DNA of 8,719 nucleotides from an uncultured Bacilli bacterium (lineage in GTDB: Bacteria; Bacillota_I; Bacilli_A; RF39; UBA660). Below are positions 1 to 6,856 of the stretch, piece by piece. A model generated the notes under the pieces. It searched no databases. It saw only the letters and a program-made list of their open reading frames with translations, and was not told where the DNA came from. The stretch lies in contig CANQYR010000039.1 of the NCBI GenBank assembly GCA_947628125.1, forward strand, positions 1-8,719, read 5' to 3'. Positions within the stretch are counted from its first letter, which is position 1. Every line of letters starts with the position of its first letter. Both the position numbers and the translations under genes were made by a program.

Positions 1-62
1 GACTCGAACCGCAGACCCTCTGCTTGTAAGGCAGATGCTCTAACCAACTGAGCTAAACGCCC
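1..62 (-). tRNA. tRNA-Val (UAC), 3' end cut off by window edge
   Basis: Read on the - strand, the gene begins with the acceptor half GGGCGTT, then TA, a 4-bp D stem (GCTC/GAGC) around a 9-nt AGTTGGTTA loop, a 5-bp anticodon stem (TCTGC/GCAGA) around the loop CTTACAA, a GGGTC variable loop, and a T arm starting TGCGG TTCGAGTC. The anticodon TAC lies at 28-26 and reads valine codons (GUN, mainly GUA/GUG). The last T-stem bases, the 3' acceptor strand and any CCA lie beyond base 1. Sequence and cloverleaf are normal. The gene diverges from the protein genes to its right and has its own promoter. Confidence 0.95.
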
Positions 63-81
63 GTTTTTCTTGACACTTTCA

Positions 82-110
82 ATGTTATCAAAAACAAACG
101 TTGATGTCAA
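82..110 (-). promoter_or_regulatory. SigA-type promoter of tRNA-Val
   Basis: On the - strand a perfect -35 TTGACA (110-105) is followed by exactly 17 bases and the -10 TAACAT (87-82). This predicts initiation near 75, about a dozen bases before the tRNA 5' end at 62. That suits a short RNase P-processed leader. The -35 lies in a small dyad (GTTGA-TG-TCAAC, 100-111), which may be chance. Confidence 0.8.
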
Positions 111-137
111 CAAATAATTTGCTTTTTTGGGGTAAAA

Positions 138-163
138 ATGTTAAAAATGGTATGTTTAACATA
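138..163. promoter_or_regulatory. Palindromic operator candidate upstream of the ferritin-like gene
   Basis: TATGTT-T-AACATA (151-163) is a perfect 13-base palindrome. An extra half-site, ATGTTAAA (138-145), also forms an 8-bp inverted repeat with TTTAACAT (155-162). The site ends 20 bases before the chosen TTG start. It overlaps the only -10-like hexamers seen (TATGTT 151-156, with a weak TTGGGG at 127-132; or TATAGT 162-167), so a bound repressor would block transcription. I cannot assign a regulator: it does not match the Rex, PerR or Fur consensus well. Confidence 0.4.
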
Positions 164-183
164 TAGTATTTTAGGTGATTATA

Positions 184-684
184 TTGAGAACTTTTGCTAA
201 TGAACCTTATCCAGATTGTAAAGTATTAAAGAAAAATTTGTTTTTGGCTAAGCTTTTATCGCATTTGTATGCGGGGTGTAATGGTGAAGTGACATCTGTT
301 TGTATGTATGTTTATCAAAGTATGGTCTTAGAGAAAGATTATCCGGAAATTGCCCGTATTTTGCTTGATATTAGTAAGGTTGAGATGCACCATATTTATT
401 TGCTTGGTAAGTATATGCTTTTGTTAGGTGAAAGTCCAATTTTTAGTGATATGAGTTGTAATGTTAATGTAAATTGGAATAGTCACAATGTATATTATGA
501 TACAGATTTAAAAACGATACTAGAGATTGATATTGAAAGTGAGTCTTTGGCGATTAATGATTATGAATCTTTGTATGTTTCTATTGGTGATGAGTGTGTT
601 AAAAAGCTTATTGAAAGGATTATTTTAGATGAACAGATTCATTTGGAGATTTTTAAAAAGCTGTACTTGCAAATAAGTTGTTAA
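184..684 (+). CDS. Ferritin-like diiron/dimetal protein (rubrerythrin/CotJC-like, no rubredoxin domain)
   Basis: A 166-residue all-helical protein with the two-fold carboxylate pattern of a ferritin-like four-helix bundle: E35 on helix 1, the ExxH pair E67/H70 on helix 2, E120 on helix 3 (ESLAINDYE) and the ExxH pair E150/H153 on helix 4. Family knowledge: such proteins bind Fe or Mn and act as peroxidases, catalases or oxygen scavengers in Bacillota. It has no CxxC rubredoxin-type iron site, so the electron donor, if any, is separate. It has five cysteines (C12, C32, C40, C92, C138) and a sixth at the C-terminus. No signal peptide or membrane segment is visible, so it is cytosolic. Start choice: GTG at 175 lies inside the SD AGGTGAT (173-179), so TTG at 184, 4 bases after it, is preferred. 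It is probably monocistronic, since the next gene has its own strong promoter. The exact reaction and metal are unknown. Confidence 0.75.
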   Translation: MRTFANEPYPDCKVLKKNLFLAKLLSHLYAGCNGEVTSVCMYVYQSMVLEKDYPEIARILLDISKVEMHHIYLLGKYMLLLGESPIFSDMSCNVNVNWNSHNVYYDTDLKTILEIDIESESLAINDYESLYVSIGDECVKKLIERIILDEQIHLEIFKKLYLQISC

Positions 685-688
685 ATTC

Positions 689-718
689 TTGTTTATCTTG
701 TTTTTTTTGTGGTATAAT
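689..718 (+). promoter_or_regulatory. Extended -10 promoter of the flavoenzyme/reductase operon
   Basis: A perfect TATAAT (713-718) is preceded by TGTGG (708-712), the TRTGn element of Gram-positive extended -10 promoters. The -35 is weak (TTGTTT 689-694, spacing 18), as is usual for this class. Initiation would fall near 725, with a leader of about 22 bases containing the SD GGAAGGGG (733-740) before ATG 748. Confidence 0.8.
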
Positions 719-747
719 TATGTTTAATAATAGGAAGGGGATTTAAC

Positions 748-2253
748 ATGAAATATGATGCCATTGTAATTGGCGGCGGCGGTGGTGGCCTTGTTTCTTC
801 TTTGGCTTTGCAAAAAAAGGGTAAGAATGTTTTGCTTTTAGACAAGGGACATTTGCCTTTTGGTAAGCAATCAGCTTTTTGTCGTGGGCGTTTTTCTTTT
901 GATTGTTATTTCCAAGAGTTATGGGAAATTGGAAGTAAGGATAATCTTGGCTATTTAGGTAAAATTTTTAAAGATTTGGACGTCTTAGATGATATTAAAA
1001 TGCAAAGTATGGATGAGGTTTTTAATGTTGTCTCTTTAGATGATAATGAGAGTTTTTCTTTTCCAACTGGGGTAGATAATTTTATTTTAAAAATGGAAGA
1101 GTATGTGCCTAATAGTCGTCGGAGTATGGAGGAATTTTTTAGTCTTTGTAAGGAAGTTAGTGAGGCTATTGTTCATTTGGATGATGTTAATTTATTAAAG
1201 GAGAAGTATGGCCGTTTTATTAAGGTTAGTGATTTAAGTTTGTTAGCGGTTTTGAAAAAGCTTCATATGCCTTCTAAAGCTATTTCTTTGTTAGGTACTT
1301 ATTGGTTTTATTTACATAGTCCAATTGATAAGATAAGTTTTGTTGAGTATGCTTTGGTTATATATGGTTATGTTAATTCTAAGCCTTTTGTACCTTTGCT
1401 TGGTATGTATGATGTTTCTTTGACGCTTTTTGAAAAGTTTACTTCTTTAGGGGGTAGTTTTAAGCTTTTTACGGAAGTTAGTGAGATTTTGACTGAAAAT
1501 AACAAGATTATTGGGGTTAAGACTTTAGATGGTAAGAAGTATTTAACGGATAATGTTATATGTGATTTATCACCTAATTTGGTTTATGGCAAACTTATTA
1601 ATAGTTCTTGTGTTCCAAGTAAGGCTAAGAGTTTAACTAATAGTCGTATTTTAGGGCCAAGGATGGTTTGTGTTTATTTAGGTCTTAATAAGTCTGCTTC
1701 ACAGTTAGGGTTAAAGCATGCTTCTTATTTTATTTATCATACTCTTAATAGTAAAAAAGAATTTGAGCGAATGAAGAGGTTAAAAAATGATAATTTAGTT
1801 GCTAATGTTTTAAATGTTGTTAATGATGAGGCTAGTGATAAGGGAACATGTGTTATATGTTTACAAAGTTTAATTTTTTCCAATGTTTTTAGTAAGACGG
1901 TTACAATGGATAATTATTTTGATTTGAAGGAAGCTTTTGCGGATAATATGATTAGTGTTTTTGAGCAGGCTACTTCATGTGATATTAGAAGTTGTATTGA
2001 GGAAATAGAGATTGCTACACCGCTTACTTTTTGTAGGTATACTAATAATGCTGATGGTAGTATGGGTTATATGACAAGTAAGTGTGATAATTTGTTACCA
2101 AGGTTAATGAATAGGAAAAATGAAAATTACATAGATGGGTTATATTTTACTGGTGATTATTCAGCGATGACGGCTTTTACGTCATGGAATTATTTATCTG
2201 GTTATGATGCTTATTTAAGTATTATGGAAAAGGAGGATAATGATGAAAGATAG
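748..2253 (+). CDS. CrtI/RetSat-like FAD-dependent oxidoreductase (phytoene desaturase superfamily), substrate unknown
   Basis: A 501-residue flavoprotein. The N-terminus has the dinucleotide-binding beta-alpha-beta fold: Y3-D4 leads into G9-x-G11-x-x-G14, and the strand VLLLDK ends in the ribose-binding acid D32. The C-terminus has the second FAD motif (YFTGDYSAM, G469-D470) followed by SGYDA, as in CrtI, CrtISO and retinol saturase relatives. The length suits that family (about 490-520). Its substrate-binding middle is not close to any enzyme I can name, and no other carotenoid gene lies nearby. No signal peptide is present; the glycine run at 9-14 is the FAD loop. Its last 11 bases overlap the start of a NAD(P)H reductase gene whose SD lies inside this gene's 3' end, so the two are translationally coupled. 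From that I infer it receives electrons and reduces a C=C bond or similar. An oxidative desaturase or amine-oxidase-like role is the alternative. Confidence 0.75.
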   Translation: MKYDAIVIGGGGGGLVSSLALQKKGKNVLLLDKGHLPFGKQSAFCRGRFSFDCYFQELWEIGSKDNLGYLGKIFKDLDVLDDIKMQSMDEVFNVVSLDDNESFSFPTGVDNFILKMEEYVPNSRRSMEEFFSLCKEVSEAIVHLDDVNLLKEKYGRFIKVSDLSLLAVLKKLHMPSKAISLLGTYWFYLHSPIDKISFVEYALVIYGYVNSKPFVPLLGMYDVSLTLFEKFTSLGGSFKLFTEVSEILTENNKIIGVKTLDGKKYLTDNVICDLSPNLVYGKLINSSCVPSKAKSLTNSRILGPRMVCVYLGLNKSASQLGLKHASYFIYHTLNSKKEFERMKRLKNDNLVANVLNVVNDEASDKGTCVICLQSLIFSNVFSKTVTMDNYFDLKEAFADNMISVFEQATSCDIRSCIEEIEIATPLTFCRYTNNADGSMGYMTSKCDNLLPRLMNRKNENYIDGLYFTGDYSAMTAFTSWNYLSGYDAYLSIMEKEDNDER

Positions 2254-3379
2254 TGTTTCTTCTTCAGATATTAAGAAGTTTGATAATATATGTAAAGAAA
2301 GGCAAGAGGCTATTAACAGTGCATATATTGATGATGTTAAATTTGATTATCCTTTAAATAATTTAGCTAGGGTGATGCATCCTTTAAGTATTGATGTTTT
2401 CGTAAGTGATATAAAAAAGGAAACGATGGATGCTAAGACTTTTAGTTTGAAGTGTAAAGATAAGAGTATGCCTTTGTTTAAGGCTGGATCTTATATTGTT
2501 TTAGATTTTAAGCTTAATGGTATGGTTTATAAAAGATGTTATTCTATTTCTAGTTCACCTAAGAATTTAGATCATTATGATATTACTATTAAAAGGGTCA
2601 GAGATGGGATTGTTTCTAATCATATGTTAAATGATGTTAATGTGGGCGATTCGTTTACTATTCATGGGCCTTTTGGTAATTTTAATTATTCTAGTTTAAG
2701 GGATAAGGAAAATGTTTTGGCTTTGGTTTGTGGTAGTGGGATAACACCTATTATGGCAATGGCTAGGGCAATTAGTGATAAATTGGAGGATTTTTCTTTG
2801 ACTATTTTATATGGGGAAGCGAAGAAAAAGGATTTAATTTTTAAAGATGAGCTGGATTTGTTAGCTAAGAAGTGTGATAAAATTGATGTACATTATATTT
2901 TAAGTGATGAAAATTTAGATGGTTATGATTATGGTTTAATATCAAAAGAGATGATTATGGGTTATGAGCTTGGTAAGTATTCTTATTTTGTTAGTGGTCC
3001 GGTTCATTTTTATCATTATTTAAATGATGTTTTTAAGGAATTGGATGTGCCAAATAAGGATATTCGTCATGATATATATAAGGAAAGTGAGCTTGAACTT
3101 CATCATATTTTGCATTCTTTAACGGTTATAAGTGGTGAGGAAAAGAAGGTTGTTGATTGTTATGAGGATGAGCCTTTATTAAAGGCGATGGAAAATGGCG
3201 GCATTGATAGTCCTTCTATTTGTATGGTTGGTGTTTGTGGCTTTTGCCGTAGTAAGTTAGTATCTGGTAAGGTTAAGGCTGATACTAATTATTTGCTAGC
3301 TTCGGATATGAAGTATCATTATATTCATCCTTGTGTTAGTTATCCACTTTCCGATGTGACGATTGTGCTTAGCAAATAA
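2243..3379 (+). CDS. NAD(P)H:acceptor reductase with FAD, NAD and C-terminal [2Fe-2S] ferredoxin domains (PaaE/phthalate-reductase-like)
   Basis: A 378-residue electron-transfer flavoprotein in the order FAD barrel, NAD(P) domain, plant-type ferredoxin. The FAD motif is R98-x-Y100-S101-x-S103 (RCYSISS). The pyridine-nucleotide domain shows CGSGITP (163-169). The usual CGP near its end is SGP (251-253), so the family's common cysteine is missing there. The ferredoxin domain has C327-x4-C332-x2-C335 and, 28 residues later, C364, the four [2Fe-2S] ligands. The architecture matches PaaE-type oxygenase reductases, but no oxygenase is in the window. About 50 extra hydrophilic residues precede the FAD domain. 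Start: the SD AGGAGG (2231-2236) is 6 bases from ATG 2243 and only 3 from ATG 2240, so 2243 is preferred. It overlaps the upstream flavoenzyme gene by 11 bases, which makes that protein the likely electron acceptor (inference). Confidence 0.85.
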   Translation: MKDSVSSSDIKKFDNICKERQEAINSAYIDDVKFDYPLNNLARVMHPLSIDVFVSDIKKETMDAKTFSLKCKDKSMPLFKAGSYIVLDFKLNGMVYKRCYSISSSPKNLDHYDITIKRVRDGIVSNHMLNDVNVGDSFTIHGPFGNFNYSSLRDKENVLALVCGSGITPIMAMARAISDKLEDFSLTILYGEAKKKDLIFKDELDLLAKKCDKIDVHYILSDENLDGYDYGLISKEMIMGYELGKYSYFVSGPVHFYHYLNDVFKELDVPNKDIRHDIYKESELELHHILHSLTVISGEEKKVVDCYEDEPLLKAMENGGIDSPSICMVGVCGFCRSKLVSGKVKADTNYLLASDMKYHYIHPCVSYPLSDVTIVLSK

Positions 3380-3391
3380 TTCTTTTTTTTT
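3362..3391 (+). terminator. Possible weak intrinsic terminator at the end of the reductase gene
   Basis: ATT(G)TGC-TTA-GCAAAT (3362-3377) forms a 6-bp stem with one bulged G. It overlaps the last codons and is followed, after five bases, by nine T (3383-3391). The stem is short and A/T-rich and the T-run is not adjacent, so termination may be leaky or absent. Confidence 0.3.
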
Positions 3392-3399
3392 ATTTTTCT

Positions 3400-3428
3400 T
3401 TGACGAACAAATATTTGTGTGGTAAGCT
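3400..3428 (+). promoter_or_regulatory. recX promoter with embedded LexA-like palindrome
   Basis: TTGACG (-35, 3400-3405), 17 bases, then TAAGCT (-10, 3423-3428) with the TRTGn element TGTGG (3418-3422), the same five bases that precede the flavoenzyme -10. Between the boxes is the perfect 12-base palindrome ACAAAT-ATTTGT (3407-3418). With its left flank it reads CGAAC-AAAT-ATTTG (3404-3417), which keeps 8 of 10 arm positions of the Bacillota LexA box CGAAC-N4-GTTCG. Binding there would block RNA polymerase. recX is SOS-linked in many bacteria, so LexA control is plausible but unproven. Confidence 0.6.
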
Positions 3429-3448
3429 ATTAATAGGTGGTGATTAAT

Positions 3449-4198
3449 TTGCAAGTAAAAAGTTTTAAAAAGTCTAAGAAGAATACTTATTTGGTTTTGA
3501 TAGATGATGTTTGGTATAGTTTTTATGATGATGTTATTTTGGATTGTGGTTTTTTAGTTAAGAAAAATATTTCTTTGGAAGAGTTAAATAAGGCGCTTGA
3601 TTTAAATAAGAAAAAGGATGCTTATTTTGAGGCTATTAAGTATTTAAGTGTTAAGAAAAGGTGTGAAAGTCAAGTTTTTAAAAGACTTAATGATAAGGGT
3701 TTTGATGATAATTTGATTTTAGCGGTTATTGATGTTTTAAAAAAGGAAAAGTATTTGGATGATTACGATTTTGCTAAGTGTTATGTTCATGATGCGATAG
3801 AGCTTTCTTTATCGGGTCCGAAGAAAATTTTGAAGGAGTTATCTTTATTAGGTCTTGATTTGGATGTTAGTTCTTCATTATTAGAGGATTATGATTTTCA
3901 AAAACGTTGTGATGTTTTGTGCTTTAAACGGCTTAAGTCTTATCATAAAGGTAGTAAAAATGAGATTTTAAATAAGCTTAAAAGATATTTGGTTAGTCAA
4001 GGTTATGAGATGGATTGTATTAATAATTCTTTACAAAATATTAGTATTTCTGTTTCAAAAGATAGTGTTAAAAGTGATTATATGAAGATAAGAAAGCGGC
4101 TTTTAAAAAAGTATGATGGTGATAAATTAGATTTTGAGGTTATGGTTAGGATGCAAAGAAAAGGTTATACAATTGATGATGTTAGGCAAATAATGTGA
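3449..4198 (+). CDS. recX: Regulatory protein RecX
   Basis: A 249-residue member of the RecX family, which binds RecA filaments and modulates recombination and the SOS response. Three-helix RecX repeats are recognisable. The first has a run of basic residues and CESQVFKRLNDKGF (72-85). The second has the family signature YLDD-x2-FAK-x-YV (about 102-113) followed by LSGPKKILKELSLLGL. A third, more diverged repeat fills the C-terminus, ending MVRMQRKGYTIDDV. The length fits the long Bacilli form (about 260 residues) rather than the shorter form of many Proteobacteria. Start: GTG codons at 3437 and 3440 lie inside the SD (GGTGGTGAT, 3436-3444), so TTG 3449, four bases after GGTGAT, is the better start. 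It has its own promoter with a LexA-like dyad and ends at TGA, nine bases before the polA -35. Confidence 0.9.
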   Translation: MQVKSFKKSKKNTYLVLIDDVWYSFYDDVILDCGFLVKKNISLEELNKALDLNKKKDAYFEAIKYLSVKKRCESQVFKRLNDKGFDDNLILAVIDVLKKEKYLDDYDFAKCYVHDAIELSLSGPKKILKELSLLGLDLDVSSSLLEDYDFQKRCDVLCFKRLKSYHKGSKNEILNKLKRYLVSQGYEMDCINNSLQNISISVSKDSVKSDYMKIRKRLLKKYDGDKLDFEVMVRMQRKGYTIDDVRQIM

Positions 4199-4207
4199 TT
4201 TACTTAA

Positions 4208-4236
4208 TTTACATCTTAATGTATAAATGGTACAAT
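4208..4236 (+). promoter_or_regulatory. Promoter of the polA-C26-mutM operon
   Basis: TTTACA (-35, 4208-4213), exactly 17 bases, then TACAAT (-10, 4231-4236); each box has a single mismatch to consensus. Initiation is expected near 4243, just ahead of the SD-like AAAGGCGGG (4242-4250). The in-frame ATG at 4227 lies inside this promoter and so cannot be the polA start on this transcript. Confidence 0.8.
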
Positions 4237-4256
4237 GTTTTAAAGGCGGGATAGTG

Positions 4257-6827
4257 GTGAAAAATATTATATTAGTTGATGGAAACAATTTGTTATTTCG
4301 AAGTTATTATGCGACGGCTTATACAGGAACTCTTTTAAAAAATTCTAAGGGCTTTCCTACGAATGCTTTGTATGGCTTTATTAGTATGATGAACAAGATA
4401 ATTGCTGAGGAACAGCCAACTTATATTGCGGTTGCGTTTGATATTGGTAAGAATTTTCGGAAGGAAAAGTATGATTTTTATAAGGAAGGTCGTAAGAAAA
4501 CGCCGATGGAGTTACATATGCAAGAGCCTTATGCGCGAAAGATTTTGCAGGCTATGGGTATTAAGTATTTTGAATTAGCTCCTTATGAGGCTGATGATAT
4601 TATTGGAACGTTTGCTAAAATGGTGGAGGAAGATCCTAATTTTGTGGGGACGATTATTTCTTCAGATCGTGATTTATTACAACTTATAAGTCCGCAGCTA
4701 GAGATGAAGTTGTTAAAGCAAAAAGATTATATTAGGTATAATCCACTTTCTTTTGAGGCTGATTATGGTATTGAGCCTATTAAGATAATTGATATGAAGG
4801 CTTTGGCTGGTGATTCATCTGATAATATTCCAGGTGTTAGGGGTATTGGGGAGAAGACGGCTTTAAGTCTTTTGCAAACGTATGGTTCTTTAGAAAATAT
4901 ATATGAGCATATTGATGAGATAAAGGGTAAAACGCGGGAAAAACTTGTGCTTGATAAGGAAAATGCTTTTATGAGTAAGGAGATTGCGACAATTTACCGG
5001 GATGTACCTTTAGATGTTAAGGATTTAGAGGATCTTAAATATGAGCCTTTGGCCGGGGAAGAGCTTATTCATATTTATGAAGAGTTGGAATTTTTTTCTT
5101 TTTTGAAAGGTATAAAAAAGGAGGAAGTTGTAAAGTCTTTTGCTTTTAAAAATATTTCTAGTGCTTTGGATATTCCTCTTTGTGATAAGTATGGCTTTTA
5201 TTTGGAAATTAGTGAGTTTAATTATTTTAAGGCTGATATTTTAGGGGCGGCAGTTAGTTGCAAAGATGATGTTTATTTTGTTTCTAAGGATCTTATTGGT
5301 GATGTATTAGAAAGAATTAAAGGGAAAAAGATTGTTACTTATGATTATAAAAAGAATATTGTGGCTTTAAAGAAAAGCAATATGTTTGTTTGTGATATGC
5401 AAGATGATTATATGATTGCGATGGCTTTACTTAGTGATTCTAGTAGGGATGATATAGCTTTTTATATGGTTCCTAATGGTTATAATGTACCTTTTTTGGA
5501 GGATTTTTATAAAAAGGGTAATATGGATTCTTTGGCTTTAGATGTTAGTATGAAGGCACGGTTTTTGTATGATTTTAATGATTTAGCTTTGGAAAATTTG
5601 GAAAAAGAAGAGATGATGGATTTATATAGAAATATTGAGATGCCTTTAGCGCCTGTTTTAGCGGATATGGAGATGATGGGTGTTAGGGTTAAAGAAGATG
5701 TTTTGGAGAAGATGAAAAGTGAGGTTTTGGAGCAGATTTTTGTTGTGCAAAATGAGATTTATGATTTGGCTGGTGAGAAGTTTAATATTGCAAGTCCTAA
5801 GCAGTTAGGGGAAATATTATTTTTTAAGCTTAATTTGCCTGGAGCTAAGAAGACGACTAAGGGTTATAAGACGGATGTTAAGGTTTTGACTAAGCTTCTT
5901 GGTTTACATCCAATTATTGAAAAGGTTTTGGAGTATCGTAATTTAACTAAGATTTGTTCTACTTATTTAGAGGGGATAGAAAATTGTATTTTTCCAGATG
6001 GTAAGGTGCATACGATTTTTAAGCAAAATTTTGCAAGGACTGGAAGATTAAGTTCGACGGAGCCTAATTTGCAAAATATTCCGGTTCGTTCTGAGGATGG
6101 TAGGAAGGTTAGAAAGGCTTTTATTCCATCTTATGATGAGTTTTTAAGTGTTGATTATAGTCAAATTGAGTTACGTATTTTAGCGCATATATCTGGTTCT
6201 AAGGAGTTAATTGATGCTTTTGTAAATGAGGAGGATATTCATACAAAGGTGGCCGCGGATATGTATGGGGTTAGTGAAAAGGAAGTAACAAAGAAGATGC
6301 GTAGTACGGCTAAGGCGGTTATTTTTGGAATTGTTTATGGCATTAGTGGTTTTGGTTTAGGAGAAAATTTAGAAATTAGTAGTAAGGAAGCTAAGGAGTT
6401 TATTTTGAAGTATTATGAGCTTTATCCTGGTGTTAAGAAATATATGGATGATATTGTTAAGGAAGCTTATGAAAAGGGTTATGTTAGAACGATGTTAAAA
6501 AGAAAAAGGGTTATTCCTGAGCTTGAGTCATCTAATTTTATGGTTAGGCAAGCAGGTGAGCGTATCGCCCTTAATACGCCAATTCAAGGTACGAGTGCAG
6601 ATATTATTAAAAAAGCGATGGTGGAAATAGCAAAGCGTTTTAAGGCTTCTAAAATTAAGAGCAAGATGGTTTTGCAGGTTCATGATGAGCTTATTTTTGA
6701 TGTTTTAAAGGAAGAAGAGGATATTGTTAAGGAAATTGTTTTGGATATTATGATGCATGTTATTGATTTGTGTGTTCCACTTAAAGTAAGTTGTGATTTT
6801 GGTAGTGATTGGTATGAAACAAAGTAG
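4257..6827 (+). CDS. polA: DNA polymerase I (5' nuclease + inactive exonuclease domain + polymerase)
   Basis: An 856-residue Pol I that fills gaps and removes RNA primers and damaged strands during replication and excision repair. The 5' nuclease domain (1 to about 290) keeps its metal ligands: D8 in VDGNN, E111-D113-D114 (YEADDI), D137 and D139 (SSDRD), D186 and D189 (GDSSDN). The middle 3'-5' exonuclease fold lacks the proofreading acids: the expected DTE is replaced around YLEIS (315-319), as in Bacillus Pol I. The polymerase domain is intact: motif A D633 (VDYSQIELR); O-helix R682-x3-K686-x3-F690-x3-Y694; motif C H809-D810-E811. F690 is the residue type that discriminates against dideoxynucleotides. 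Start: GTG 4257 lies six bases after GGCGGG; GTG 4254 is the alternative, giving one more residue. It is the first gene of an operon ending in mutM, which fits base-excision repair. Confidence 0.97.
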   Translation: MKNIILVDGNNLLFRSYYATAYTGTLLKNSKGFPTNALYGFISMMNKIIAEEQPTYIAVAFDIGKNFRKEKYDFYKEGRKKTPMELHMQEPYARKILQAMGIKYFELAPYEADDIIGTFAKMVEEDPNFVGTIISSDRDLLQLISPQLEMKLLKQKDYIRYNPLSFEADYGIEPIKIIDMKALAGDSSDNIPGVRGIGEKTALSLLQTYGSLENIYEHIDEIKGKTREKLVLDKENAFMSKEIATIYRDVPLDVKDLEDLKYEPLAGEELIHIYEELEFFSFLKGIKKEEVVKSFAFKNISSALDIPLCDKYGFYLEISEFNYFKADILGAAVSCKDDVYFVSKDLIGDVLERIKGKKIVTYDYKKNIVALKKSNMFVCDMQDDYMIAMALLSDSSRDDIAFYMVPNGYNVPFLEDFYKKGNMDSLALDVSMKARFLYDFNDLALENLEKEEMMDLYRNIEMPLAPVLADMEMMGVRVKEDVLEKMKSEVLEQIFVVQNEIYDLAGEKFNIASPKQLGEILFFKLNLPGAKKTTKGYKTDVKVLTKLLGLHPIIEKVLEYRNLTKICSTYLEGIENCIFPDGKVHTIFKQNFARTGRLSSTEPNLQNIPVRSEDGRKVRKAFIPSYDEFLSVDYSQIELRILAHISGSKELIDAFVNEEDIHTKVAADMYGVSEKEVTKKMRSTAKAVIFGIVYGISGFGLGENLEISSKEAKEFILKYYELYPGVKKYMDDIVKEAYEKGYVRTMLKRKRVIPELESSNFMVRQAGERIALNTPIQGTSADIIKKAMVEIAKRFKASKIKSKMVLQVHDELIFDVLKEEEDIVKEIVLDIMMHVIDLCVPLKVSCDFGSDWYETK

Positions 6828-6856
6828 TTTTACATAATTTTTATTGGTGATATTTT

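Noticed and set aside
1..62. tRNA-Val as an integration site for a mobile element
   Set aside because: Integration would use the tRNA 3' end, which lies outside the window on the left; no integrase, att repeat or transposase is visible.
175..183. GTG 175 as the start of the ferritin-like gene
   Set aside because: The codon is part of the SD AGGTGAT itself; TTG 184 has correct spacing.
670..708. Terminator between the ferritin-like and flavoenzyme genes
   Set aside because: There is a run of eight T (701-708), but the only stem (AAATAAG/CTTGTTT) is short, nearly all A-T, and separated from the T-run.
3437..3448. GTG 3437 or 3440 as the recX start
   Set aside because: Both lie inside the SD GGTGGTGAT; TTG 3449 repeats the SD-to-start geometry of the ferritin-like gene.
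4227..4256. ATG 4227 as the polA start
   Set aside because: It lies between the -35 and -10 of the operon promoter, has no SD, and would add a tail absent from Pol I proteins; GTG 4257 follows an SD and restores the normal N-terminus.
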